Origin: Nitzschia sp. DOCU1
Lineage: Eukaryota > Bacillariophyta > Bacillariophyceae > Bacillariales > Bacillariaceae
Assembly: GCA_951394045.1 (NCBI GenBank)
Contig: OX595991.1
Location: 1,240,001 to 1,304,000 of the forward strand
DNA: 64,000 nucleotides
Reading direction: 5' to 3'
Positions 11,682 to 22,449 of the stretch are shown here, one piece after another. The position numbers and the translations under genes are program-made. Below the pieces are notes generated by a model that ran no database searches, was not told the origin of the DNA, and saw only the letters and a program-made list of their open reading frames with translations. Within the stretch, counting starts at the first letter, position 1, and the number at the start of each line of letters is the position of its first letter.

Positions 11682-12396
11682 GATGAATGATTCTAAGAAC
11701 CAAAACAAAACTCAAAGGAAGTTGTATCTACAAAAGGCGAGAATGAAAGCCGAATGGAGCGACTACCGATGATGCCACATCTTCCATGGTCCGGCATGGT
11801 CGGTGGAGAGAAATCCAAAGCAGATGACGAGCAAGAATTGTTGGGAAGCCACCAGATGTTGCTTCCACGTAGCGATTGGCAGCAACGGTGACGTCACATG
11901 AATTTTAGAATTTTCCCCAAAAGATCCAATTTCGGGGTCGACCGTCTGCCCTCCATCCGCACTTACACTCCAGCCCACACGCGCCGCATTTTGCTTTGAA
12001 CAGTTCTATGGTGCCTCTACTATTCTGCTAGACTTTATTATTTTGCTGACTATCATTCCACCGGCTTTTGACTTTTACCGAGGAGGTCGCGTCTACTATT
12101 CAATATCTAGTACTAGAATGGTCGCTTGAACATACCCAGGTGTGCATCAGCGACCGAAGAATCCAAAACCAACGAGATTGTCGGATCAAGAGTCGGTTGC
12201 GAAAACCATATAAAGGAAGGGGATTGTACCAACCAAGATAGTACTCGTTAGGAAGCAATGGGCCTGCTTTCTTTTTATTAGAGCGTCCAGCATAAGTCGT
12301 CAAAGTAAGTCTCGGCGGACCTATCAATGAGACCCCGACAAGACCGGTTGCAGCAAATTCAGAAGCTAGGACCTTGTTCGAATCGGTGCCATCAGA
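11682..12396. other. Intergenic, no gene seen
   Basis: This stretch lies between the clpP start and the end of the oxygenase gene. It has only short motif-free frames and should include the clpP promoter. Confidence 0.5.
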
Positions 12397-13503
12397 CTAA
12401 CCGTGCGACTGGCTTGCCTTTGACTTCTCCTTCTTTTTGCTGTAATTACGAGACACTCGACTTATCCAGGTAGAAAAGGTCACAGGCTGTTTTTGCTTCG
12501 TCGTCGTATCCGTCTTCACCAGCAGTTGGGCATTAGGTGGAGTCACCAAAAGAGCCTCGAGCTGAGGTCGTACAAACACAGTGGCTGCGACGCGATTCGG
12601 ATTGTTGTATTTTTCTTGTACCACCCGGTGCTTGATGGACGGAAAGGCATTGCCCGTCATGTACGACAGGACCGACCCAACAAAAATGACAGCCACAGCA
12701 TGACCATGACAGGGAACAGCGAGCCACGTCTTGCTTCGAGGACAATGATATTCCAAGCCCATGGCCAAGGGATTGCGTCCCGGGACGTCGTGAACAATCA
12801 CCGAGATGAGAGATGGATCTGTGTGCATGGGAAGTAAGATTCTTGGAGGTTCGTCATCATTTTCGACGACAGAGGATGATGATTCGTCAGATGGAATCAC
12901 ATATTGCTTGACATGAAACTGACTCGAGCTCCGGGTAGGACCCAACGTTTGTTGAAACCACCCCTCAGAAATGTCAAGCTGTCGTTCGATCGCGGCCAAG
13001 ACATGGTTGGCAATGGTATGCAAACTGATAGACAACTCCGCCATGCTCTCAACAAACTCTGGCAAGGATTTCATCTCTAAAGTGTCATTATCCGAAAACA
13101 CAAAGCCTTCGCGATGGGCATTATATCGAGACAAACTGTTGTCGCCACCGGCGGTATGATAACCCGTCGCATGCGCGGAATCTGCGTCGACGGCAATCCA
13201 GTCGACCGAAGAAGGGTCGTCGTGTACGCGTTGCAAGGCACACCGAGCAATGCCGAATGCATGGGCATGAATTTCTTCCACAAATGGTGGTAGATCCACT
13301 GTAGCAACACCAATGGTTCGAAGATCCGAGGCGACGCGATTCCACACGTCAAACTCCTCCGACGAAAGAAAATATTCGCCGTTGGCGCAATCATGGTTTG
13401 TCTGTCGCAGCATCATGAGGTTGCCTGTTCCACTTTCTTCAAAGTTTGCTGCTCCTACTACCAGTGGACCACAGAATTGCCTAAGGTACCACGACAACAA
13501 CAT
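12397..13503 (-). CDS. 2-oxoglutarate/Fe(II)-dependent dioxygenase (isopenicillin-N-synthase-like)
   Basis: A single exon of 368 residues from the ATG at 13503. The C-terminal half has the double-stranded beta-helix iron site: H227-x-D229 in MHTDPSLIS, distal H292 in IKHRVV, and R304 in NRVAATVF for 2-oxoglutarate. The N-terminal part (GVATVDLPPFVEEIHAH) resembles the non-haem dioxygenase N-domain. It would couple 2-oxoglutarate decarboxylation to oxidation of an unknown small molecule. The tail is Lys-rich (KKKEKSK). No clear targeting signal is seen. A Met pair at residues 30-31 is an alternative start. The substrate cannot be predicted. Confidence 0.75.
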   Translation of the reverse strand: MLLSWYLRQFCGPLVVGAANFEESGTGNLMMLRQTNHDCANGEYFLSSEEFDVWNRVASDLRTIGVATVDLPPFVEEIHAHAFGIARCALQRVHDDPSSVDWIAVDADSAHATGYHTAGGDNSLSRYNAHREGFVFSDNDTLEMKSLPEFVESMAELSISLHTIANHVLAAIERQLDISEGWFQQTLGPTRSSSQFHVKQYVIPSDESSSSVVENDDEPPRILLPMHTDPSLISVIVHDVPGRNPLAMGLEYHCPRSKTWLAVPCHGHAVAVIFVGSVLSYMTGNAFPSIKHRVVQEKYNNPNRVAATVFVRPQLEALLVTPPNAQLLVKTDTTTKQKQPVTFSTWISRVSRNYSKKKEKSKASQSHG

Positions 13504-13914
13504 CACACCATTGTGGTTGTTGCACCTTCATGTTCTCGGCCATTCTAGAATATATGTTAGCTTTGGTGTTGAGGTCCTTCGATTGTCATCACGTCATCGC
13601 GATTTTTCAGACTCGACTCTCGCGAATTGTTTTTAATCGGCTGGGTCCAATTCTGGCGCGCTCTCCTAGCTACCAGTACGGCCTGGCCGCCGCCCCAAAG
13701 ATCCGCGAACGCCGGCCGGCAAACGTCAAAACCGTTTTCGCAACCATCACACCACGATGCCGATAGCGAGTATTTAGCCATTGGCCACCAATACCGACAT
13801 TCAAAAGCTCTCATTTTGCATTTGAGATCCTTACATAGCTAGCGGGAGTTGCAAAAGGAGACCTCAAGATTGCATATTGCTGTTGCTTTTACGAGGGGAA
13901 AGGACAACGAAATC
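13504..13914. promoter_or_regulatory. Divergent promoter region
   Basis: This 411 bp stretch separates the oxygenase gene (minus) from the TTD14-like gene (plus). No clear TATA box or gene is seen. Confidence 0.4.
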
Positions 13915-15235
13915 ATGGAGACTGAGAGTAAGGAGGAGACCTTGAGCCAGGCCGAGAAGAATCTTCAGAGCAATGTTCCCATTTACAAGTTCATCATTAC
14001 GGGAGGTCCTTGCGGTGGGAAAACGACAGCTTTGGCCAGGCTGTTTTCCTTTCTCCGAGAGCGTGGTTACGAAGTCATTACCTGCCCAGAAGCTTTCACT
14101 ATATTTGGATCCAACGGAATGGGCTTTGAATACTTTTCGACCGACGGAATGGATGTCGTCATTCAGAATAGCGTGTTGGATGTCCAGCTGAGTTTGGAAG
14201 AAAGTCTGGAACGAATCCTCAAGGCAAGGGGCAAGCCAGCTGTCTTGTTGTGCGATCGTGGACCGATGGATGGCTCTGCGTATCTCACTGAAGAGAAATG
14301 GAACAAGATACTCGAGTCGAGAGGGATCGATGTGACGGATCTTCGAGACCAACGATACAATGCGGTCTTTCACATGGTGACGGCAGCCGACGGTGCACCG
14401 GGATACTACACATTGGAGAACAATCAAGTACGAACAGAAACACCCGAGCAAGCGATTGAGGTGGACCGAAAAACGCAAAAAGCATGGGTCGGTCATCCGC
14501 ACATGTATGTATTTGACAATTCCACGGACTTTGAAGGGAAATTACAACGCGTCGTCGATCGCATTTCTGGAATCGTGGGTCTTCCAACCAACCTATCTCG
14601 TCGTTCCGCCAAATTTCTGCTCAAAACACGGCCCAATCCGTACCTGTTCCCACGGGACGTTGCCTACCATATTTTCGAAGTCGAAAAGGTCTATCTTGTG
14701 AATCAAGACAATGAGGAACAATCCTACAGTTTTATTCGCAAACGCACGACGATCGATAAGAAACGCAATCGCAAAGGCTCGGTGTACCAGCTAACTACCG
14801 CACAGCTCAGTTCGACGGGTGAAGTCATTGAACAGAAGCGTATCATTTCCGCCCGCGAATATTCGGCTGCCTACAAGACGAGGGATACGTCGAGACATAT
14901 TATTATTCAAGAGCGCATCAGTTTTCTCTACAAGCTCCAGAGTTTCACAGTTCATGTAAGTAAGCCGAGGCGTACTGACTGTATGGTTGCAATTCAAGAA
15001 TGATGTCTACCTTTTTCGTCGCTGACACGTTGCTATTCTATTTCAGATCTACGAATCTCCCCAATTTGCCGCTGGGATTTTCATATTACATGCTCAAGTA
15101 GAAAGTACAGAAGCCGAGGCACCAGAGGTTGAGTTGCCGCCTTTTCTAGACGTGGAACGACGACTTGAGGGCCCAGAGGATGAACAGAAATATGGTGCCT
15201 ACAGCCTATCGATTATTCAGGAAGGAAATTCATGA
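13915..15235 (+). CDS. TTD14-like P-loop ATPase/GTPase with CYTH-type C-terminal domain
   Basis: Exons 13915-14955 and 15047-15235 (91 bp intron, phase 0) give 409 residues. The N-terminal AAA_28-type nucleotide-binding domain has Walker A GGPCGGKTTA near residue 32 and an LLCDRGPMDGSAY block at the Walker B/DRG position. The C-terminal half (LKTRPNPYLFPRDVAYHIFEVEKVYL ... IIQERISFLYKLQ, then the short second exon) matches the CYTH-like part of the TRPL translocation defect 14 family. In animals TTD14 binds GTP and phosphoinositides and acts in membrane protein trafficking. Its role here is unknown. The ATG at 13915 was chosen because the upstream in-frame extension lacks an ATG. Confidence 0.75.
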
Positions 15236-15731
15236 AATCTTATTGCGGTACGAGAAGGCTTCCATTACACGGGGGAATAAAACGGCGCGCCGTGCTATAG
15301 AGTCCAGGATCGAGACGTTGTGCAAACGATACAATTTGATCTATCTCTTTAGGACTGCCGATAGAACCTAGCTCTCTACTAGTAGTGAAGTAAGGCTCTG
15401 CTTGCTCCTGACTGTATCACGTGGTTGTTTTGTGGGGCCATCTCGGCAGAATTATGGTTCGGACCACTGAGTCTGTCACTGCGCACGACGGTAAGGTAGA
15501 GCGATCCAAGACCTAGCGGTATTTCATTCGTGGACGAGTCCTGGATCGGTCAACGGACAGAACACGCCGCGCTGAACCGCGGGTTTTTTCCTCGCCATCA
15601 CATAACGAGAGACGACCATGACGGCGGCGGACACAAGCCAACGACGCAAAGGAACGGCTGAACACAAAACGAGATCATCAAGAGACAAACTCAAAGCAAC
15701 ACATCAAGCCCACACACAGCACTTGTCAAAG
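15236..15731. other. Intergenic plus possible 5' extension of SmD1
   Basis: No independent gene is seen. An in-frame ATG at 15618 could extend SmD1 by 38 residues. Confidence 0.5.
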
Positions 15732-16193
15732 ATGAAACTGGTCAAGTTCTTACAGAAACTGAATCGAGAGCAGGTCACAATTGAGCTCAAAAATGGGACA
15801 GTAATACAGGGCACGGTAGTAGGGGTGGACGCCACTATGAATTGCCATTTGAAAAAGGCCAAAGTCACAGTGTAAGTGCGAGGAAGAGTCTTATTGTTCG
15901 AGGGAAAAATGAGCGGGAAGATTGTTCTTTTTGCCTATTTTGCAAGTTGTCTTTCATGTGTTTCTAATCTGTTCGCTTCTCTGTGCCCCCACAGCCGCGG
16001 GAAAAATCCCGTCTCTTACTCAACGCTTTCCGTTAGGGGATCCACGATGCGATCTTGGCTGCTACCGGAGAGTCTTAACTTGGATGCCTTGTTAGTGGAT
16101 GATGCACCAAAGAAGTCCGTTGTACCAAAACCATCATCAGCGCCGGGCGGGGGTAGGGGAAGAGGCCGAGGCCGGGGGCGTGGAAGACGATAA
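15732..16193 (+). CDS. SNRPD1: Small nuclear ribonucleoprotein Sm D1
   Basis: Exons 15732-15871 and 15995-16193 (123 bp intron, phase 2) give 112 residues, close to the 119 of human SmD1. The protein begins [10 protein letters not shown] and carries the Sm1 motif ([19 protein letters not shown]...MN) and the Sm2 motif ([19 protein letters not shown]). It ends in a [13 protein letters not shown] tail, the typical site of arginine dimethylation. SmD1 is a core subunit of the heptameric ring on U1, U2, U4 and U5 snRNAs. The start at 15732 is set by homology. The upstream in-frame ATG at 15618 would add a basic, motif-free stretch. Confidence 0.93.
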
Positions 16194-16452
16194 GTGTTGT
16201 GAATACTTTCGGAAAAGAACGGCAGTTTGGCAACGCGTTGAGCTTAACGGTAGCGTGATGGGCTTTAATCCTTTGAGAGGAACATCTCGCGTTTGGCCAA
16301 GGTCGCTCTCATTCTATTTTTTGGAGCACATTATTTGCTAGTCATCGATTTGCTTGTCATTTTGGCCCCAAACCAAAGCGGCCTCCCAACGTCATATAGG
16401 AACCAAAAGCCAATATAACTTGCACTTGTAGTTGAATTGCATCGCTTGTATA

Positions 16453-16998
16453 ATGCTGCATCGCTTGTTTGAAATCGTCTTTTGTGGCAGCTGCTATCCA
16501 TCATGTGGTCGAAGTATGTGTACCCGATGGAACAAGTCTGTTCAGGGAAACGATGCCCACCTTTGGAAAGATCTTTCCCTTTTCAACAACATTCCCAAGC
16601 CTCGAAAGCCGGCTATTCCAAGGGTTGTTTGTCTACCAGTGTGCAAACTCGACGATGTCTCGACCTTGTACGAAGGCTCCCTCCAACAGCTTCGAAGTGA
16701 AGAATACTTTGATCCAACCAACGAAGATGAGTTCCCCGACGATTTGGAACTACGAGTCGAAGACGATGACGACAGCACGGATTTGGAAGTAGACAGGCGA
16801 TTCTTTGCCGAGCTCTACTCTACACCATTGAAGACTTTTCGGTCGCAACGCTCCATCTATGGGGACGGATCGAGCTACAGTACCCAACGTCACCATCATG
16901 CCCATTCTTCTTCTTGCAAATCGGAATCCACAGACGCTACCATGCAAAACAAGAATACGTTCACAACATACCTTACCAGCTCTCAAGCCATGATTTAA
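16453..16998 (+). CDS. Hypothetical protein, acidic middle and Ser/His-rich tail
   Basis: A 181-residue open frame from the ATG at 16453. It has a Cys-rich N-terminal third, a conserved-looking block around PKPRKPAIPRVV, a strongly acidic middle (about 95-120, EDDDDSTDLEVD) and a Ser/His/Thr-rich tail. No membrane segment or known domain is recognised. Composition differs from random frames, which favours real coding, but there is no homology support. Its 3' end is close to the convergent RsfS gene. Confidence 0.45.
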   Translation: MLHRLFEIVFCGSCYPSCGRSMCTRWNKSVQGNDAHLWKDLSLFNNIPKPRKPAIPRVVCLPVCKLDDVSTLYEGSLQQLRSEEYFDPTNEDEFPDDLELRVEDDDDSTDLEVDRRFFAELYSTPLKTFRSQRSIYGDGSSYSTQRHHHAHSSSCKSESTDATMQNKNTFTTYLTSSQAMI

Positions 16999-17081
16999 CT
17001 TTTTTGTTGAAAGTCGGCGCACTAACAAAATGTAACTGTCAACATTCTAGAAACAAACAATCTGAAACTCTTTCCGTTCCT

Positions 17082-17883
17082 CTATGACCAGAAAGGATCT
17101 TGCTCCTTGGGAACTCCTTGCATCGTTCCAGCTGCAGATGATTGACCCTCCACACTATTTGGAATGAGAACATCCGATAGATCCATGTACTCGGCACCCT
17201 TATCTTTCCACTGCCCCTCCACATTGTAGAACAATCTAGATTTTTGAGTTTGGACGTGCACCATGACACTTCCATAATCCAGCACGATCCAACCACTTTC
17301 AGCTCCTCCTTCTGGTACCCCCGTCGAACCTGGCAACATATCATATTGTTCATGTACATCCTTTTTAATGGCCGCCGCAATGGCTTGATTTTGGGGTCTG
17401 GAATTTCCGCACACAATGACGACAAAACTGGTAATGGTCGAAATGGCAGATACCCGCATGGCCACAATATCTTCCGCTTTTCTCCCATCGGCAGCACGAA
17501 CCACGCATCTCACCAAGTCCGCCAAGGCATCTCGTTCCGGAGGAACATTGGGTGGATCGTCTCCTACCATACTATCCATGGGTTGGTTGATAAAGTCGAT
17601 CATATCCTTGGCGTTATTTTTATTCTCCATCAATGCCGTCGAACTCAATGACCGTTGTTGTCGTTGAATAAAGACGGTCATTCTGGAATGGATAGAGAAA
17701 TAGTACAGAAGGAGGGAAGACATATGTGAGATGCATTGCCTGATGTCGATCCACACATCCAGCACCCACACGACCGGCTGCCTACCCGTTGTTGTGAGTC
17801 TTCCATGGGACCGCGGTCCAAGAATGTGTCGCAACCAGGAGGCTCAGAAACGCCAAGAATTGAGGTGCTCGAGACATTATCAT
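17082..17883 (-). CDS. Ribosomal silencing factor RsfS/Iojap, plastid-targeted
   Basis: Exons 17883-17786 and 17682-17082 (103 bp intron, phase 2) give 232 residues. The C-terminal domain is RsfS/Iojap (DUF143): RKAEDIVAMRVS, ITSFVVIVCGNSRPQNQAIA, GWIVLDYGSVMVHVQT and FYNVEGQWKDKGAEYMDLSDV. Family members bind ribosomal protein L14 (uL14) and block subunit joining. Exon 1 is an ER signal peptide (about residues 1-21) ending THS|WTAVPW, an aromatic +1 motif typical of stramenopile plastid preproteins. The target is therefore probably the plastid ribosome. Two ATGs (17883, 17877) are possible starts. Confidence 0.83.
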
Positions 17884-18412
17884 CGTATATTTGACAGTTT
17901 GTAATGAGTGAGTCGCAATGGATGTTCTGTGCTGTGTTCCAGTCGTTTGGCTCTGCAAAAAAGGTGATGGCCACCGACGACGATGAGAAACGGAGAAGTG
18001 GTTTTGATGGCGTTGCGACTTTCCCCCTTTTCCGTTTTGGCACCCCTTTTGATTGCTTGGTGGAGGGAGATCTTCCTTCCAACATCTTCCGCGTGGCAGG
18101 TTATGGTCCCGCCAAGGAGTCACTGATGCCATCAGTCACGTTCATGACGCAAGCGAGCACCAAGGCGATGATGCGATCGTGTCGTTGTTGGAAGATCGTT
18201 GTCAACATTTCATCTTCTTTCGGTGTCGTTCTCATCGACTTTCGAAGAACGTCCACCGTCAACGCACCTTTCCCTGCTGATTCGATTGCTTGACAAGGAC
18301 ACAGTTGGAGCATTCCGACCCACAAACATAATTTCACAATTACTAGTAGTAGAGCATGCTAAGATCGTCTCCGCTGGGAAAATCCTTTTCAAGTCAAAGA
18401 AGAATTAACAAC
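17884..18412. promoter_or_regulatory. Divergent promoter region
   Basis: The stretch lies between the minus-strand RsfS gene and the plus-strand Coa1-like gene. A 129-codon plus-strand frame at 17904-18293 runs antisense to the RsfS 5' end and lacks motifs, so it is not called. An in-frame ATG at 18356 offers a longer start for the downstream gene. Confidence 0.4.
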
Positions 18413-19294
18413 ATGCGAACCATTTGGAAACGCCAACCGTTGCTTTGCATCACTGCGGCGGCAGCCTTTACATCAAGTTCACAAGCATGGGTGCCCCCCA
18501 CAACGACGACCTTTACGCGTGGAATCACCAGTACACGTTCATCGCACCTGGTGCCGCCTTGTCATGAAAGTCTCCTGTCCTCGTCATCACCATCGGATCA
18601 TACTCATTTCCATGGCCCCACTAGGCAACCACAACGACCACAGACAAGAATGTTTTCGTCGAAAAAAGAGGAAGGCTTTTTAGAAAAACTCGGCAATACC
18701 GTCAAGTCGTTTTTGCCCACGAAATTGTTTGGTTCTCAGGAAGAAAAGCAAGCGCTGGCTCGCAAGCAAGAGTACCGAGATCAGGTGAGCGGTGGACTCG
18801 ATACCATGTTGAAAGATGCTCCCCTAGGTGTACGAATGCTGGGAAAGATGATGAGTCCCTTGGTGAGTAGCATGGCATCTAGTTTGGCGGAAACTGTAGC
18901 CGAACAACAGCGAACCATGGAACAAGTCATGGACGATGCGCGTGGATATTTAATGGGAGATCCGGCCGCGACGGCATTGTTGGGAGAGCCCATTTCGTTG
19001 GGCCCTCCCTTTTCACAAGCCTCTTCCACTTCGACGATTAACGGAAAAACGCAGTCTCGAGTCGAATTGGCCATGCCCGTGTCGGGATCTCGTGGTTCTG
19101 GAACGGTACAGGTGCTGGCGACACAGGATGGAATTTCGCAAATGTTGTTGGATGCAGGTGGACGACGCATCAATGTCAGCCTGTCACGACGAGGAGGAGG
19201 TGGAAATTCCTATTGGTCTTCGGCGGGATCCGGAAGAGTCAATGGCGATGACAATATCATTGAAGCAGAAGTCATTGACAAAAATACTAAGTAA
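18413..19294 (+). CDS. Plastid-targeted protein with Coa1-like C-terminal domain
   Basis: An intronless 293-residue frame. It starts with an ER signal peptide and SSSQA|WVPP, an ASAFAP-like plastid motif, then a Ser/Thr/His-rich transit-like stretch. A middle helical section (about 85-170) leads into a domain with ARGYLMGDPAATALLGEPI and VELAMPVSGSRGSGTVQVLA, resembling Coa1/Tim21-type domains. Coa1 itself is a mitochondrial cytochrome oxidase assembly factor, so plastid targeting points to another membrane-assembly role. I prefer the ATG at 18413 because it places the hydrophobic core near the N-terminus. An in-frame ATG at 18356 adds 19 residues. Confidence 0.6.
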   Translation: MRTIWKRQPLLCITAAAAFTSSSQAWVPPTTTTFTRGITSTRSSHLVPPCHESLLSSSSPSDHTHFHGPTRQPQRPQTRMFSSKKEEGFLEKLGNTVKSFLPTKLFGSQEEKQALARKQEYRDQVSGGLDTMLKDAPLGVRMLGKMMSPLVSSMASSLAETVAEQQRTMEQVMDDARGYLMGDPAATALLGEPISLGPPFSQASSTSTINGKTQSRVELAMPVSGSRGSGTVQVLATQDGISQMLLDAGGRRINVSLSRRGGGGNSYWSSAGSGRVNGDDNIIEAEVIDKNTK

Positions 19295-19472
19295 AATGCC
19301 CACATCTATTGTTTCACAAATGGTAGTATGTATTATGTAATATGCAACGCAATAATGATACATCGCGACAGAAAAATGCACTTTACACCCCTGGCACTCA
19401 ATAACAATGTGCCATGTCCTTTCATCGACCCAATTCACCAAATTTCCACCTTCCACAGCAATCAAGTTGTTG

Positions 19473-20402
19473 TTAAATCTCCAAGCGCTTGGAATAGTCC
19501 GTCAACCGCAAGCAAATGTCCTTATAGTAGGGCGACTGATTCAAACCCAATTTCGCGTATATATTCTTTGCCATGACAAAGTTCGCATGTGCTTCTCGAC
19601 CCTGGTCGAGCCGATCACTTTGGATGCAACCCAAACTGTACGCCGTCACTGCTACTCCAGCGTGGTTTTGTCCAAAGATCTGCTCTCTGTATTGCAAGAC
19701 CGCTTTGTAGTTTTGTGCCGCAATGTCAACCTCTCCCCGATTCAGTCGAACGCCGGCAATATGGTTCAACGAGTCGACAGCATCAATGTGATCCGGCCCG
19801 AGTAGTTTACATCGAATCTTTAGTCCATCCGAAAGGGCAGCTAGTGCCAAATCTAGATTAGCATGAGTCATACTGGCCGCCAGTCCAACTTTATCCAGAG
19901 CCCGGGCGACTGATAAATGCATATCACCACAAATTGCTTGAAATATCTTGAGGGCCGAGAGAAACGTCTTTCCTGCCGTCTGATATTGTTGTGCCATTAA
20001 CTGGGCGTTCCCAAGTTCCATCAACGCCTCCGCCGTTCGAATGTGACGAGACCCCAGAGATACGGTTCGACGCATGACACACCGAGTCCAGTATTCCAAG
20101 TGCATCTTTTGGATTTGATTCGCTTGAGCTTCCTTTGACGGGGCTTTGGACTCGGCTTTTTCTTCACAAGGGAGATATAACCTGGCATATGACTTGGACG
20201 GCACACCTAAAGGACTATCCTCAACGTAGATTGATGTCGTCGACGACGAGCCACTGGAAACAGTCACCGTGTCACTTGTAGTTCTGCTTGTGGTTGAGAG
20301 TGTTTTTGGACGAGGAACCGTAGTTCTAATGATTTGAACTGAGCGCTTTTCTTGGGGCGCTGGGGCGGTCGACATTCCCATGCTTTTCGGATGGGAGACC
20401 AT
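19473..20402 (-). CDS. Tetratricopeptide (kinesin-light-chain-like) repeat protein
   Basis: A single-exon 309-residue protein. The first 100 residues are Ser/Thr/Pro-rich and probably disordered. From about residue 105 onward there are helical repeats of TPR/KLC type (RTAEALMELGNAQLMAQQYQTAGKTFLSALKIF, VARALDKVGLA, AVDSLNHIAGVRLNRGEVDIAAQNYKAVLQ, as separate motifs spaced about 42 residues apart). These domains mediate protein-protein contact. No signal peptide or membrane helix is seen. The closing ICLRLTDYSKRLEI ends the last helix. No specific partner can be inferred. Confidence 0.68.
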   Translation of the reverse strand: MVSHPKSMGMSTAPAPQEKRSVQIIRTTVPRPKTLSTTSRTTSDTVTVSSGSSSTTSIYVEDSPLGVPSKSYARLYLPCEEKAESKAPSKEAQANQIQKMHLEYWTRCVMRRTVSLGSRHIRTAEALMELGNAQLMAQQYQTAGKTFLSALKIFQAICGDMHLSVARALDKVGLAASMTHANLDLALAALSDGLKIRCKLLGPDHIDAVDSLNHIAGVRLNRGEVDIAAQNYKAVLQYREQIFGQNHAGVAVTAYSLGCIQSDRLDQGREAHANFVMAKNIYAKLGLNQSPYYKDICLRLTDYSKRLEI

Positions 20403-21361
20403 TATGCTATGGTCAGCACTCTTGCAAGCAGCTCAAGACACTCTACCGTGGAAAACGAGTCTTCCTCGAAAAGTTGTTGAAGCACGATGCCGTTCAGATA
20501 GATGCTGCTGCTCGTCGATTTTTCGGCAAGTGCCTCATCAAAGTTCGATGATGGAGGGAGATATTCGATGCTTCTGCCATGCGTTCAGGCACTCATAAAT
20601 CTGGCGGGAGATCGGCGAATTCGGCAGAAAATCGATCAACCCACATGGTGCAACTTCGGGCACCTCGATAGATAACCGACCGTTACCGCCGAAAAAGGGT
20701 TCGTTTGATTCGTTGTATAACGGCTTTTCAACCCTGAAATAACGTAATATTCACTTGCAAACTTTCAAATCCCAGGTCTCCCAAGATCAAGGTTCTCGTT
20801 CCTTTGAGAATAGGAACCACCATGATCGGCTTTGGGTCTACCGGTAGTAGGGTTACTCGACTCTTGCGGATACAGTAGGCAGTGCCACAATGACGACGCT
20901 GACGAAAAGGATCAGCACCTCGCAGTACAGATCTTTTCCAGCAGCGACACGAGGTGGAGAGCGCATAGGTGCGACGGCTTTCTTCTACTACTATAGAACA
21001 GGTAGCTTGCCGATAGCCGCTTATTATAGCAATTGTCTATGAGCTCAGAGAGAGCACCCCCAGTAGGTATGCTAGTAGCCATACACTCCAGAGGCAAAGA
21101 AGAGCGCAGACGAACAAGCCTCTAGGTACCTGGTTCGTACGATAGTAGAGGAATGGATAGCAGGAGAGGAACCAAAGAAGTCGACATCGAGTCATTTAGG
21201 TCAAATGATTTAGACTAAAACGACTTCAGTGTATCGCATACCCCTGATTGACAATGACCGCCGCACTGTGATCATTGCCACAATCACCCTCACAGAAACA
21301 CCATTCCTGTTGCTACCGAGCATTTGATTGATTTGCTTAAAGCCGAGCGCATTTACTACAG
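20403..21361. other. Intergenic, about 960 bp, no gene seen
   Basis: This is a divergent spacer between the TPR gene and the FN3-like gene. Frames longer than 60 codons have no motifs. No RNA gene is recognised. Confidence 0.5.
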
Positions 21362-21802
21362 ATGTCACCTCTCTCCAGTCTGCTCTTTGTTCTGTCCTTT
21401 TTGATTTATCAGGGACTGGGTCAGGATGTCATTCCTGTCATTGATAATTTGGCACGAGTCAAGGAACATCGCTTCGGTGCGAATGGTGACATGGTTGCCG
21501 GCGAAGAGGAAATGCGGAAAATTATTATTCAGTGGGACACGATTCCAGGAGCTCTCCAATACCAAGTTTGTCACAACTGCAAGATGACGGACGATGGTGT
21601 ACTGGAGCCTGGCGAAATCCATCCAGTCGCACTCGACATGGTGAGGGCAGGCCGCCCCGTTTTTGTTCGGCCCAATACACCTCTTGGAAGAAATACCTTT
21701 CATGTACGAGCAAGCGTGGAAGAAGGAAAATGGGGCCCTTGGAGTGAGCAAAGAGTCTTCAATGTTGACGCCCCTGGGAATGCCGTGCACGACGAGTTGT
21801 AG
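21362..21802 (+). CDS. Secreted fibronectin-III-like protein
   Basis: 146 residues in one exon. The first 20 residues form a clear signal peptide (SSLLFVLSFLIYQGLG|QD). The rest is one domain with IIIQWDTIPGALQYQVCHNC and FHVRASVEEGKWGPWSEQRVFNV, matching the Trp, the YQV strand and the closing WGPWSE of fibronectin type III folds. A CHNC pair may form a disulfide. It probably acts outside the cell or in the secretory pathway. No ASAFAP motif follows the signal peptide. Ligand unknown. Confidence 0.65.
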   Translation: MSPLSSLLFVLSFLIYQGLGQDVIPVIDNLARVKEHRFGANGDMVAGEEEMRKIIIQWDTIPGALQYQVCHNCKMTDDGVLEPGEIHPVALDMVRAGRPVFVRPNTPLGRNTFHVRASVEEGKWGPWSEQRVFNVDAPGNAVHDEL

Positions 21803-22449
21803 CTTGCTGTGTTGGGTTCAGCCTTGCATTGGAAATATTCGAATGCGGCTTTATTACCCTGGATGCACTGTATGACGAGCACGTTATACTCTTTTCTCGA
21901 TCATCCTTGTTAGGATGGTTGACATCGGTTGTAATTGGTACCTATTTCTATTAAGTAGTAATGCTACTTGTTCGATAATCTATACTCGATTAATCTAGTT
22001 TTCCTCGAGCATATCTGTCGTTCAGACTTAGATTTCCAAAGATAGGATCCGACACTTGGATTACAGCAACGATGATTGTTTTTGCTGTTGGCAACTGTAG
22101 TAGAACATAGGATCTTGGATCTCTTCGCTCGTAGAAGGGTGGACGTACGTCGGTTAGACGTCGTCTTTAATAGTCCGCTTAGTCAGTTAAAAGAAGAAAA
22201 TCGTGCCGACGTCATTGTTCGGAAGAATGTTCTCGAACGAGAAGGAGGCGCGCCACGTTTTGACCGACGTACGAAACGCGACTCCGTAGCAAAGATACGA
22301 GTGTCTACATCGGCATCATTCAACTTGAGGCAATCAACGCAAATTCCGTCATATTTTTCCTCCTTTGACACTTTCAAAGGAAAAGGTTGTCGTGAAAGGT
22401 TGTCAGACACCATTGTGAACTCCTTTTGCATTGAACGAAAGAGACAGAA
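21803..22449. other. Intergenic with promoter of methyltransferase gene
   Basis: A 141-codon frame at 22076-22501 overlaps the methyltransferase start in another frame and lacks features, so it is not called. No other element is seen. Confidence 0.5.

Noticed and set aside
17904..18293. 129-codon plus-strand frame
   Set aside because: Lies in a divergent promoter region, overlaps the RsfS 5' end, and has no recognisable domain or targeting signal.
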